A DNA stretch of 64,000 bases from positions 2,038,269 through 2,102,268 of the forward strand of contig NZ_CP038020.1 of the NCBI RefSeq assembly GCF_010120595.1, written 5' to 3'. The translations under genes were made by a program, and so were the position numbers. The notes under the pieces are model-generated. The model was not told where the DNA came from, searched no databases, and saw only the letters and a program-made list of their open reading frames with translations. This DNA is from Streptococcus thermophilus. Lineage in GTDB: Bacteria > Bacillota > Bacilli > Lactobacillales > Streptococcaceae. Below, piece after piece: positions 21,670-30,144 of this stretch (position 1 is its first letter; every line of letters starts with the position of its first letter).

Positions 21670-21716
21670 ATTATAGCATACCTGAACTAAAAATTGCAAA
21701 CAATTGTCTGAAAATT
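21670..21716 (-). promoter_or_regulatory. codY promoter with CodY box
   Basis: The minus strand has -35 TTGCAA (21694-21699), an 18-bp spacer and -10 TATAAT (21670-21675). Just upstream, 21702-21716 reads AATTGTCTGAAAATT on the plus strand. This matches the CodY consensus AATTTTCWGAAAATT at 14 of 15 positions, which supports autoregulation. Confidence 0.7.
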
Positions 21717-21843
21717 ATTTATTATTCTACTATTCATTATATTATGTCTTTTTTCAGGAAAAACGTTCGGATTTTAGCTAAAAACGACTCCTTTTTAAGC
21801 AAGATAAAAACCGAACAAGTCTTTTTGTCCAGTTTTCACGAAT

Positions 21844-23058
21844 TTAGCGCTTATAATATGACAAAACACGCTCGATTTTATTTCCAAGATCAGCCAATTC
21901 TTCTACACGAGGAAGGTAGACAATACGGAAGTGGTCCGGTTCATTCCAGTTAAAGCCTTTACCTGGAACCAAGAGGACCTTTTCCTTCTTCAAAAGACGA
22001 AGACAGAACTCTTCATCATCGTCAATATCATACATGTTGCGGTCAATCTTAGGGAAGATGTAAAGACCCGCATCTGGCTTAACAGCTGTGAGTCCTGGAA
22101 TATCGTTTACTGTGTTTGTAATAAACTCACGTTGTTCATAAATACGACCACCTGGAATCAGGAGCTCATCAACAGATTGGTAGCCCCCAAGTGAGGTCTG
22201 AATTACGTGTTGAGAGAGCACATTAGAGCAAAGGCGCATATTGGACAACATATCAAGCCCTTCAATATAGCCCCGAACATTCTTCTTAGGCCCAGAAAGA
22301 ACCATCCAACCTACACGGAAACCACAAATACGGTGAGATTTAGAAAGACCATTCATAGATACACAGAAAACGTCTGGTGCAAGACTTGCAATAGCAATGT
22401 GCTTCTTACCATCCATAACCAAGCGGTCATAAATCTCATCCGCAAAGATAATCAAATCATTTTGGCGTGCAATATCGACAATCTGTTCAAGAACATCTTT
22501 AGGGTAAAGAGCACCTGTCGGGTTATTCGGATTGATAATAACAATAGCCTTAGTATTTGATGTAATCTTTGATTTGATATCATCAATGTCTGGATACCAG
22601 TTAGATTTTTCATCACAGACATAGTGAACAGCGTTACCGCCAGCTAGACTGACACAGGCTGTCCAAAGAGGATAGTCTGGCATTGGAACCAAGACTTCAT
22701 CACCATCATCAAGCAAGGCCTGCATAGACATGGGAATCATCTCTGACACACCGTTACCAATATAGATATCATCGATGTCTACATTTGGGAAACCCTTAAG
22801 CTGGCAATACTGCATAATAGCCTTACGAGCTGAGAAAATCCCCTTACTATCTGAATACCCCTCACTGTTACGAACATTCATAATTAAGTCACGAATGACT
22901 TCATCTGGTGCTGTAAAACCAAATTCCGCAGGATTTCCTGTGTTCAGACGGAGAATTTTTTCACCTTTGGCAATCATACGGTTGGCCTCATCCAAAACTG
23001 GACCACGAATATCATAGGCAACGTGTTCCAACTTTGATGATTTATCAAATGTTTTCAT
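21844..23058 (-). CDS. PLP-dependent aminotransferase (AlaT-like)
   Basis: A 404-residue class I/II aminotransferase. It has NPNNPTGALYP, DEIYDRLVMDG and the Schiff-base Lys in SMNGLSKSHRICGFRVGW. The fold type I architecture and length match the AlaT (alanine transaminase) group, which interconverts pyruvate/alanine and 2-oxoglutarate/glutamate. It is upstream of codY on the same strand, a conserved streptococcal pair. Confidence 0.9.
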   Translation of the reverse strand: MKTFDKSSKLEHVAYDIRGPVLDEANRMIAKGEKILRLNTGNPAEFGFTAPDEVIRDLIMNVRNSEGYSDSKGIFSARKAIMQYCQLKGFPNVDIDDIYIGNGVSEMIPMSMQALLDDGDEVLVPMPDYPLWTACVSLAGGNAVHYVCDEKSNWYPDIDDIKSKITSNTKAIVIINPNNPTGALYPKDVLEQIVDIARQNDLIIFADEIYDRLVMDGKKHIAIASLAPDVFCVSMNGLSKSHRICGFRVGWMVLSGPKKNVRGYIEGLDMLSNMRLCSNVLSQHVIQTSLGGYQSVDELLIPGGRIYEQREFITNTVNDIPGLTAVKPDAGLYIFPKIDRNMYDIDDDEEFCLRLLKKEKVLLVPGKGFNWNEPDHFRIVYLPRVEELADLGNKIERVLSYYKR

Positions 23059-23411
23059 AGGTAAATCCTTTCAAAAGATACTAAAGCAGATACATCTAGT
23101 AGAAAATAAGAAAATTCAACACCTGATGGGGATTTTTACTTTCATTGACACCATCTTAGACCTAGCCGTTTGGCATCATTTCTGAAGATTTATCTTCCTC
23201 ATTGATTATCTCGTTTCTTACGAAGCTAATAACAGATTGTATTATACCTCTTTTTCAGACAATATTCAATTTTTAGATAAGGTCAAACTCTTCCCATTAC
23301 TGATAGTATCGTAAAGTAAGCAGTCAAAAAAGATTTCAGAAAACCCATAACAACATTTTCATTTTCAAGATTAAAGGAGTATAATAAAACTAAAGATAGG
23401 AGGTAGAGCTT
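23059..23411. other. Divergent intergenic region between aminotransferase and usp
   Basis: No gene is seen in these 353 bases. The plus strand has a TATAAT (23380-23385) with a weak -35 TTTTCA (23356-23361) and RBS AGGAGGT for usp. On the minus side a long leader of the aminotransferase gene contains GATGGTGTCA-type repeats that can fold weakly; AATTTTCT near 23110 is only a 10/15 CodY-box match. Confidence 0.4.
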
Positions 23412-23864
23412 ATGTCTCAACAATATAAACATATTATGGTAGCCATCGACGGTTCTCACGAATCAGAGCTGGCCTTTCTCAAAGGTGTGCACGTTGCAAA
23501 ACGTAATAACGCACAGTTACTTTTAGTACACGTTATCGATACACGCGCCCTTCAAAGCATTATGACTTTCGACTCTTATATCTATGAAAAACTAGAAGAC
23601 GAGGCTAAAGCTGTATTGGCTAACTATGAACGTCAAGCCAGAGAAGCTGGTTTAACTAAGATTCGCAAAGTTATTGAGTTCGGTAATCCTAAGAGCCTTT
23701 TGGCTGTTGATATCCCTGATAAGGAAAATGTTGACCTTATTATGATTGGTGCCACTGGTCTCAATACTTTTGAGCGTTTGCTTATCGGTTCATCTTCTGA
23801 GTACATTCTCCGTCACGCAAAAGTTGACTTGCTCGTTGTTCGTGATTCTGAAAAAACGCTATAG
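23412..23864 (+). CDS. Universal stress protein (UspA family)
   Basis: A 150-residue single-domain UspA protein. It begins YKHIMVAIDGSHESELAF and carries the ATP-binding-type loop GATGLNTFERLLIGSSSEYILRHAKVDLLVV (G-2x-G-9x-G-S/T). Its role in stress survival is inferred from the family. It is a single-gene unit with its own promoter and terminator. Confidence 0.93.
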   Translation: MSQQYKHIMVAIDGSHESELAFLKGVHVAKRNNAQLLLVHVIDTRALQSIMTFDSYIYEKLEDEAKAVLANYERQAREAGLTKIRKVIEFGNPKSLLAVDIPDKENVDLIMIGATGLNTFERLLIGSSSEYILRHAKVDLLVVRDSEKTL

Positions 23865-23875
23865 TCACCTCTCAC

Positions 23876-23897
23876 AAGCACCTACGGTGCTTTTCTC
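23876..23897 (+). terminator. usp terminator
   Basis: AAGCACC TAC GGTGCTT followed by TTCTC, 12 bases after the usp stop. Confidence 0.85.
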
Positions 23898-23916
23898 ATA
23901 TAATAGATTGTAAAAT

Positions 23917-24627
23917 ATAGTGCAACAAAAAACTCATAGCGTTTCATTGGTGTAAACTGTAAGTAACGAAACAAACAGAACCCGAGGAAAAACTATAAGC
24001 TACTCCCAGCTTACCATAACCGACTGAATAAAGATAGAAACCTATAAAACCATCTATAACTGGCTCTATACTGGTTTGATTGATCTGGATTTGAGCGTCC
24101 TTCGTCGGAAAGGAAACAGTCGACAACCCAAAGAAACAGGTGGAAGATTTAGAATTGGTACGCCAATTGCCAAACGTCCTAAGGAGGTCAGGAATCGTGA
24201 GACCTTTGGTCACTGGGAGGCTTGATACTGTGGTGTCTTCCAGAGGCAAAAACAAGGGGTGTTTAGTGGCCTTTCTAGAGCGAAAAACACGTTTTTACTT
24301 AGCTTCCAAGATACCAGATAGAACAACCAAAGCCATATTTTCAGCCATCGAACAACTTTGTAGGCTATTTCCAAAAGAGACTCTTATAACTTTCACTTCA
24401 GACAGGGGAAAAGAGTTTGCATGCTATCCTCTGGTAGAGAGGAAGCAATGAGAACGCAAATGGCTTACTAAGAGGATATTTCCCAAAGAAAACAGATTTA
24501 GCTACTATCTCTGATAAGGTTTTGAACAAGGCCTTAGATGATATCAATCATCGACCACGAAAATGTTTAGCTTACAGAACTGTTTGTGAATCTCTAGAGG
24601 ATGAGTTCGAGTAAATGTTGCACTTAT
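23917..24627 (+). mobile_element. Degenerate IS30-family element
   Basis: Joined frames give an IS30-type transposase: TYKTIYNWLYTGLIDLDL, IAKRPKEVRNRETFGHWEA, DTVVSSRGKNKGCLVAFLERKTRFYLA and ITFTSDRGKEFACYPLVE. A short internal deletion follows, then NENANGLLREYFPKKTDLATISD to the C-terminus. Several frameshifts and the loss of about 20 residues around the DDE core make it dead. Matching ends, atagtgcaaca at 23917-23927 and tgttgcacttat at 24616-24627, mark the inverted repeats. Confidence 0.85.
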
Positions 24628-24685
24628 TCTTGTGATTTATCATATAAAAAGAACTGAGTTGTTAATCTCGGTTCTTTTTCTTGTT

Positions 24686-25437
24686 CTATTTTTCAGACGT
24701 TGCTGATTCAGACACAGCTTCTGACTCTGAAGTTGCTTGGCTTTCTTCTACCAAGGCTTCGCTAGCAGATTGACTAGAGGCACTTGCTTGCTCCAAAGCA
24801 AGACTAGTTGAAAGGCTCTCGCGTTCTGCTTCCTGACTAAGGCTTGCTTCAACAATCATCAGTTCCTTTTGACGTTTTGTTTCACGAAGATACTCACGTT
24901 CTTCTTGCTCTTCTTGACGTCGTCTTTCTTGCTCACGTCTTTGAGCTTTCTGACGTTCACGCTTAGCATGGCGTTTTTGCGTCTCATCAATCAAGACCTT
25001 AGTATTATCTTTAATTCGCATTAATTTGACAAGTCGAACCAAAAGTCTCCATACAAACACAATGACTGACTCCACAAAGAGAAGAAGCTCAACCAGAATA
25101 ACTCCCAACAAGCTCCAAGCCATGAAAAGCGTTATCAATAATTGTGTGGAAATCTTCTTCAAGTCACCCAAATGATTGTTGTAAATATTGAGGGTCTCAA
25201 GGAAAAGATCTAAGATTCCTTGTAAGAGATGAGACTTAACAGATTTATCTCCCTCAAGGCTCAAGTCCATTTGAACTTCCGCCGGAGTAACCACTGTCAA
25301 CTCTCCATCTTGATAGACCTCAACACGATCCCCTAAATTTATATCAAAATCAAAAAGAGTACAATCTATTTTTTCAAGCGCCCATCGGGATGACTAAGGT
25401 AAACAAAGTCATCATCAATTTTTAAAATACGAAACAT
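24686..25437 (-). pseudogene. Membrane/coiled-coil protein, frameshifted near N-terminus
   Basis: The C-terminal 204 residues are open. They hold two or three adjacent membrane segments (about residues 50-95 of the fragment), a long Arg/Gln/Glu coiled coil (about 105-150) and a Ser/Glu-rich tail. The original start is probably the ATG at 25437 (MFRILKIDDDFVYLSHPDG). After DGR a one-base change near 25388-25392 shifts the frame; EKIDCTLFDFDINLGDRVEVYQDG then leads into the open part. Function unknown; it lies next to pflA as in other streptococci. A restart could give a membrane protein lacking the N-terminal domain. Confidence 0.7.
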
Positions 25438-25474
25438 AATTACCTGCTTTTTATTGCTTCCTAAAGAGAAACAA

Positions 25475-25500
25475 AATAAAAAAGCTCTTGTTGAGAGCTC
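25475..25500 (-). terminator. pflA terminator
   Basis: AGCTCT, a 5-base loop, AGAGCT (25483-25488/25494-25499), followed on the minus strand by T6ATT. Confidence 0.75.
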
Positions 25501-25505
25501 ATTCT

Positions 25506-26306
25506 TTAATCCAAGGTTTTAACCCCGATACGATTCTTATACTCTTGATAAGTTTCCGTATGCATAAGAGCCTTAGCATTTTTAACACGATCTGCAGTTG
25601 GTGGTTTGACACCTTCCAATGGATAAGGGATGCCAAGTTCACGCCACTTGAATTCCCCCATCGTATGATATGGAAGAATTTCAAATTTATCGATATTTTT
25701 CAAGGTCTTCACAAATTCACCCAATTCAACCAGATGCTCATCAAAGTCAGTAAAACCTGGTACCAAAACATGACGAATCCAGACTGGTACTTGTTTATCA
25801 GACAAGTATTTAGCAAATTCCAAGATATTCGTATTAGGCTGGCGAGTTACAAACTTATGTTGCTCTGGGTCAATCTCTTTAATGTCAAGTAGAACCAAAT
25901 CAGTAACAGCCAAGAGTTTGTCAATAACTTCATGATATTCAGGAGTATTACGGTAAGCAGATCCACAGGTATCAAGCGTACAATGAATACCTAACTTTTT
26001 AGCCTCCGTAAAAAGGGCTGTGACAAAATCAATCTGAAGCATGGCCTCACCACCAGATACGGTGATACCACCCTGTTTACCCCAAAAATGACGGAAACGA
26101 AGAGCTTCTTCTAAAACATCCTCGACAGTACGCTCAACAGCCTTATTTGACTCCATTGCCCACGTGTCTGGGTTATGGCAATATTGGCAACGCATCTTAC
26201 AGCCTTGCATAAAAACAATAAAACGGATTCCCGGACCATCTACGGATCCAAAACTTTCAGTTGAATGAACAAGTCCAGTCACCTGACTGTAATTAATTTC
26301 TACCAT
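25506..26306 (-). CDS. pflA: Pyruvate formate-lyase-activating enzyme
   Basis: A 266-residue radical SAM enzyme with the CxxxCxxC cluster motif at Cys36, Cys40 and Cys43 (CKMRCQYC), followed by HNPDTW, typical of PflA. The GGE motif is in VSGGEAML. It generates the glycyl radical of PflB under anaerobic conditions. RBS GGAGG precedes the ATG. Its target gene pflB is also in this window, 16 kb away. Confidence 0.96.
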   Translation of the reverse strand: MVEINYSQVTGLVHSTESFGSVDGPGIRFIVFMQGCKMRCQYCHNPDTWAMESNKAVERTVEDVLEEALRFRHFWGKQGGITVSGGEAMLQIDFVTALFTEAKKLGIHCTLDTCGSAYRNTPEYHEVIDKLLAVTDLVLLDIKEIDPEQHKFVTRQPNTNILEFAKYLSDKQVPVWIRHVLVPGFTDFDEHLVELGEFVKTLKNIDKFEILPYHTMGEFKWRELGIPYPLEGVKPPTADRVKNAKALMHTETYQEYKNRIGVKTLD

Positions 26307-26454
26307 GGCAGCCTCCTTGTAAACGCTTTTTACATGTTTTCATTATACCTCTTTTATCAGAAACATGCTCCATGTCTATCTAATTTAAGATAAAAGTTAT
26401 ACTATAATACATCTAAAATTACTATATAACTATACTATACCAGAAGAAGAAAGG

Positions 26455-26482
26455 GAAAAACTGGATTCTTCCGGTTTTTTAT
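26455..26482. terminator. Bidirectional terminator
   Basis: AAAACTGGA pairs with TCCGGTTTT (26457-26465/26470-26478) with T runs on both strands, between pflA's promoter side and the surface-protein relic. Confidence 0.6.
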
Positions 26483-26493
26483 TATCTATACTA

Positions 26494-26954
26494 TTAGGCA
26501 CGTTTCTTGAATACCAATAAAACTGCAAGAACATGGAAGAATGTTCCTATAAGCGTCAATATTACAGTTGATACTTTACCAGTCAATGTACCGTCAGCAT
26601 TCACTTTGAATCCTGTACTTATGGAACAACAAGACTTGTTGTACCGTCATTATTGGCAACAACAAGCTGACTATTTTGTTTAGAAAGGATTGTTTGACCA
26701 GGTGCCGTTATAGCTGGTGCTGCTGGTGTTACAATAGCAACAGGTCAACCATTAACGTTGACTGAAGGAACTTCAGGTGATTGAGGGTCCTCACTTGTAT
26801 TTGTATCTGTATCAGTTTTTGGCTGCATAAGAACAGTATCATTTGTCGCAATGCCGGCATCTGCAAAAGAAGTTACTGGTAAAAAGTCTCCTAGAGTAAG
26901 GGTGAGTAAAAGTAAGCTACTATGTATAGAATATAGAGATTTTTTAGAAGCTAT
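26494..26954 (-). pseudogene. Decayed secreted/surface protein
   Basis: Behind an AAAGGAG ribosome site the frame starts with ATA (26952-26954) instead of ATG and reads ASKKSLYSIHSSLLLLTLTL, a signal peptide. A Thr/Asp/Pro-rich region follows with a TGA (VNVNG-stop-PVAIVTP), then an Ala/Pro-rich part and a second stop/shift (SLVVP). The tail FKVNADGTLTGKVSTVIL continues into a hydrophobic segment ending FKKRA, like a surface protein's C-terminal membrane anchor. No LPXTG is visible. Lost start, one nonsense and one frameshift show it is dead. Confidence 0.7.
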
Positions 26955-27301
26955 TAAGATTCTCCTTTATCATTTATCAGTTAATTTATATTCTGTCATA
27001 AAAAGTAATAGAAAGGCGTTTTAATCAAAATATTATTTATTTTTATTCTTAGTCTACCATAATTTCAAAACCCGTTTAAATTACTTCAAAAAAATGTCGT
27101 AGGTCAATAATAACTAGATGTTTTATTTTTATAATAAAGCATAGCATAGAGGTTATCATATATTTTTAATCTAATTATATATTAAAAAATATTTATCAAA
27201 AAGATAATAAAAAGCACTTTCAATCCAAAGGAAAGAAGGCGCTCAATTATCATTATCTTACTTTTTAGCTCTAGTCTTTTTTAATCTAAAGCTGGTGAAT
27301 T
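26955..27301. other. AT-rich intergenic stretch
   Basis: About 350 very AT-rich bases between the surface-protein relic and the CNNM gene. I see no open frame, no recognisable RNA and no clear repeat. It is probably the old promoter region of the relic. Confidence 0.4.
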
Positions 27302-28633
27302 CTATTCTCCTGCTTCTTCTGGAGCAGCTGTGATGATTACCTTAAGTTTGGTTACGCGACCATCCTTAACCTTATCGTTAATAAATTCAAGACGTTTGTC
27401 CTTGTTGATAACTTCGTAATGTTCCTTGACTTCTTGAGTGGGAATTGCTCCTACACCAGTCAAATAATAGCCTGCGATAGTGTCAACATCATCACTTTCA
27501 AGCTCTGTGTCAAAGTGTTCATTGAAGTCATTAAGAGTCATAGATCCTTCAACAATATAGGTATTCTCTCCTATTTCACGAACTTCCACACTAGCTTTAT
27601 CTGTTTCGTCATCAATTTCACCGACGATTTCTTCCAAAAGATCCTCGAAGGTCACCAGACCAGCCACACCACCATATTCATCAAGTAAGATAGCCATTTG
27701 ATTATTGGTGTTACGAAAGGCTGCCAAGAGGTCGTCAACGAAAATTGTTTCTGGAACAAAGAGGGGCTCATTCATGATACGGCGAAGATTAACATTCTCA
27801 AAACCGAGCTCATAAGCCGCTTTAAGGAGGTTTTTGGTATGGATTACACCGATAATCTTATCCTTATTATCTTCGTAGACAGGGATACGAGAGAAGCTTT
27901 GCTTTAGAATGGCTTGGATATTTTCCTGAGTATCGTCTTCAATATCTATCATGAAGGCATCTGTACGAGGAACCATGACTTCACGCGCCATTAATTCATC
28001 AAGAGAAAAGATACCTTGAAGCATTTCGATTTCTTCAGCTTCAAGTGTATCCTCACTCTTGGTCAACATGTACTCAATCTCATCACGTGTCATCGGCTCA
28101 TCCGCATCATCAAAAGTCATAGGTGTCAAACGAGACAAGAGGTTGGTTGATGCCGAAAGAATCCATACAAAGGGACTGACAATCTTACCAGTTACAATAA
28201 TGACAGGTGCTGAGTAGATGGCCAGATTTTCCTTTAGGTTCATGGCAATACGCTTAGGATAAAGCTCACCAAAAACGATAGAAATGTAAGTCAAGACCAC
28301 CAAAGATACCACGCTACCTGCTGTTTTAGCCCAAGCTACGTTACCAAACCAGGTCGCTATAACTGCTCCTAGGGAAGCAGAGAGACTAGCCCCTTGCAAA
28401 AGACCGATAAAAGTAATACCAACCTGAATAGTTGATAAGAAGTTATTGGGATTTTCAAGAACCTTGAGCAGGCGAATAAATTTCTTGTCGCCTTCTTCAG
28501 CCTTTTGTTCCACACGTGAACGGTTTAGTGATACTAAAGCCATCTCAGACGCTGAGAAAAAGGCCGAAAGTAAGGTTAAAATTAGTAATAAAATAAATTG
28601 AAATAATAAGGACTGACCGCTAGAGTCTTCCAT
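27302..28633 (-). CDS. CNNM/CBS-domain membrane protein (HlyC/CorC family)
   Basis: From the ATG with GAGGAG upstream (MEDSSGQSLLFQFILL) the protein has 443 residues; an in-frame start 18 codons earlier lacks an RBS. An N-terminal DUF21/CNNM domain with four helices (about 1-190) includes FFSASEMALVSLNRSRVEQ. Two CBS domains (EVMVPRTDAF ... and FVDDLLAAFRNTNNQMAILLDEYGG) and a C-terminal CorC/HlyC FAD-like domain follow. Family members are linked to Mg2+/Co2+ transport or sensing; the 'hemolysin' name is historical. Confidence 0.9.
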   Translation of the reverse strand: MEDSSGQSLLFQFILLLILTLLSAFFSASEMALVSLNRSRVEQKAEEGDKKFIRLLKVLENPNNFLSTIQVGITFIGLLQGASLSASLGAVIATWFGNVAWAKTAGSVVSLVVLTYISIVFGELYPKRIAMNLKENLAIYSAPVIIVTGKIVSPFVWILSASTNLLSRLTPMTFDDADEPMTRDEIEYMLTKSEDTLEAEEIEMLQGIFSLDELMAREVMVPRTDAFMIDIEDDTQENIQAILKQSFSRIPVYEDNKDKIIGVIHTKNLLKAAYELGFENVNLRRIMNEPLFVPETIFVDDLLAAFRNTNNQMAILLDEYGGVAGLVTFEDLLEEIVGEIDDETDKASVEVREIGENTYIVEGSMTLNDFNEHFDTELESDDVDTIAGYYLTGVGAIPTQEVKEHYEVINKDKRLEFINDKVKDGRVTKLKVIITAAPEEAGE

Positions 28634-28743
28634 TTTTTCTTCTCCTCTAAAAAAAAATCTGACTTTCATTATATCACAATTTTCCAATATAGGTTTCTAT
28701 TTTATGCTATAATTAGAGTAATTTATCATCGAAGGAGAGACTT

Positions 28744-29526
28744 ATGTCACTTATACGCTTAGAAAATGTCAGCTTGGCTCGCCAAGGAAAAACACTCTTG
28801 TCCAATCTTAACTGGTCAGTTGAAAAAGGCCAGACCTGGGCTATCCTTGGACTTAATGGTGCAGGAAAATCAACACTTCTACGCTTATTGACAGCTGAGT
28901 TCTTTCCTTCCGAAGGTCATGCTGAAATACTTGGCTATACCTTTGGTAATGGAGACATCACGGGTCTTCGCAAACATATCGGTATTGTCAGTTTCTTCAT
29001 CACTGAGCGTCTGCCTAAGCATATGACTGCAGAAAAAATCGTCCTTACTGGTAAATACAAGAGCTCAATCCTCTACAGGGCATATGGGGATAAGGAGTTG
29101 CAAGAAGCCAAGGACATGCTGACCTCACTTGGTGCTGGGGATTTGATAGGTCGTAAATACCATGGCCTCTCTCAAGGAGAAAAACAAATTTGTTTGATTG
29201 CTCGCAGTCTCATGGAAGATCCTGACATCATTATTCTTGATGAAGCGACTGTTGGCTTGGACCTATTTGCTCGTGAAAAACTCTTGCGTCAGATTGATCG
29301 TATCACCTCACTTCCTCATGCTCCACTGGTTCTTTACGTCACTCACCACGCTGAGGAAATCACTGAAAACATGGACCATATTCTCCTACTCCGTCAAGGA
29401 AAAATCGTATCACAAGGATCCAAAAATGATGTCATCACACCAGAAGTCTTAGCTGACTTCTATCAAAATCCTGTTCAAATTATTCCAATTGACGACCATC
29501 GTTTTTACATTAACCCTCTTTTATAG
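28744..29526 (+). CDS. Stand-alone ABC transporter ATPase
   Basis: A 260-residue ABC ATPase with Walker A LGLNGAGKST, signature GLSQGEKQ, Walker B DIIILDEATVGLD and the His-switch YVTHHAEEI. No permease is adjacent, so the partner is elsewhere or it acts alone, as in the YlmA-type group. RBS GAAGGAGAG precedes the ATG. Confidence 0.85.
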   Translation: MSLIRLENVSLARQGKTLLSNLNWSVEKGQTWAILGLNGAGKSTLLRLLTAEFFPSEGHAEILGYTFGNGDITGLRKHIGIVSFFITERLPKHMTAEKIVLTGKYKSSILYRAYGDKELQEAKDMLTSLGAGDLIGRKYHGLSQGEKQICLIARSLMEDPDIIILDEATVGLDLFAREKLLRQIDRITSLPHAPLVLYVTHHAEEITENMDHILLLRQGKIVSQGSKNDVITPEVLADFYQNPVQIIPIDDHRFYINPLL

Positions 29527-29580
29527 AGATCAGTCATAAAGTAGCTTGATTTAGGGCTAATTTACGAACAACATTAAAGA

Positions 29581-29623
29581 AACAAGTCCCCTAGACTATA
29601 AGTCTGGGGGAATTTGTTCTTTC
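29581..29623 (+). terminator. Hairpin after the ABC ATPase gene
   Basis: A long imperfect hairpin (29581-29597 with 29601-29618; core CTAGACT/AGTCT and CCCC/GGGG) is followed by CTTTC. It is probably the terminator. The rest of 29624-29911 has no convincing gene; a minus-strand frame starting MKFSIVKKINKTTGKSGHRT has a transposase-relic look but I could not place it. Confidence 0.5.
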
Positions 29624-29911
29624 ATCATTACTTCTTTTTTATTTGAGATACGCTATACAAAATTAAGGCTGGAAGGACAAGGTGTTCTATAGACGTTCTT
29701 GAATAAAATAAATTGTGCAGCGACTATATATAAACAGATTTTGTCAGAGGTTTTACTGTGTGAGGAAATCTTTTGACTTTTACCGATTCGATAACAAAAC
29801 AGTTCTTTTTTGACCGAATAAATTCTAAGATTAACCACATAGACATATGATATTGTCCGATGGCCGCTCTTTCCAGTTGTCTTGTTAATCTTCTTTACAA
29901 TTGAGAATTTC

Positions 29912-30080
29912 ATGAAAAAAGATTATAAGTCTAGCCTCATTAGTGCCTTGATTGGGCTGATGATTGCTAATGCAATCTATGACCTACTCCCTATTCCCTA
30001 TTCCTACCGAAACTCTGATTGTTTCCGGTATCCTAGTAGGCCTAGGATTGGGCTATCTCTTTCCTGACCACGATAATTAA
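29912..30080 (+). pseudogene. Small two-helix membrane protein broken by 7-bp duplication
   Basis: The frame begins MKKDYKSSLISALIGLMIANAIYDLLPIP. It is then shifted by a tandem duplication CTATTCC-CTATTCC at 29991-30004. Removing one copy gives TETLIVSGILVGLGLGYLFPDHDN and a stop at 30080, a two-helix protein of about 53 residues. The lesion is unambiguous and directly visible. No good RBS is seen. Function unknown. Confidence 0.75.
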
Positions 30081-30093
30081 AAAAGCAAACATT

Positions 30094-30127
30094 AAAAGAA
30101 GCCAAATTAATAACTTAGCTTCTTTTT
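30094..30127. terminator. Bidirectional terminator
   Basis: AAAAGAAGC pairs with GCTTCTTTT (30094-30102/30118-30126) between the small membrane pseudogene and the antiporter gene. Confidence 0.7.
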
Positions 30128-30144
30128 CTACTCTAAATTCTTTC

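Noticed and set aside
23098..23118. CodY-like AATTTTCT upstream of the aminotransferase gene
   Set aside because: Only about 10 of 15 positions match the consensus.
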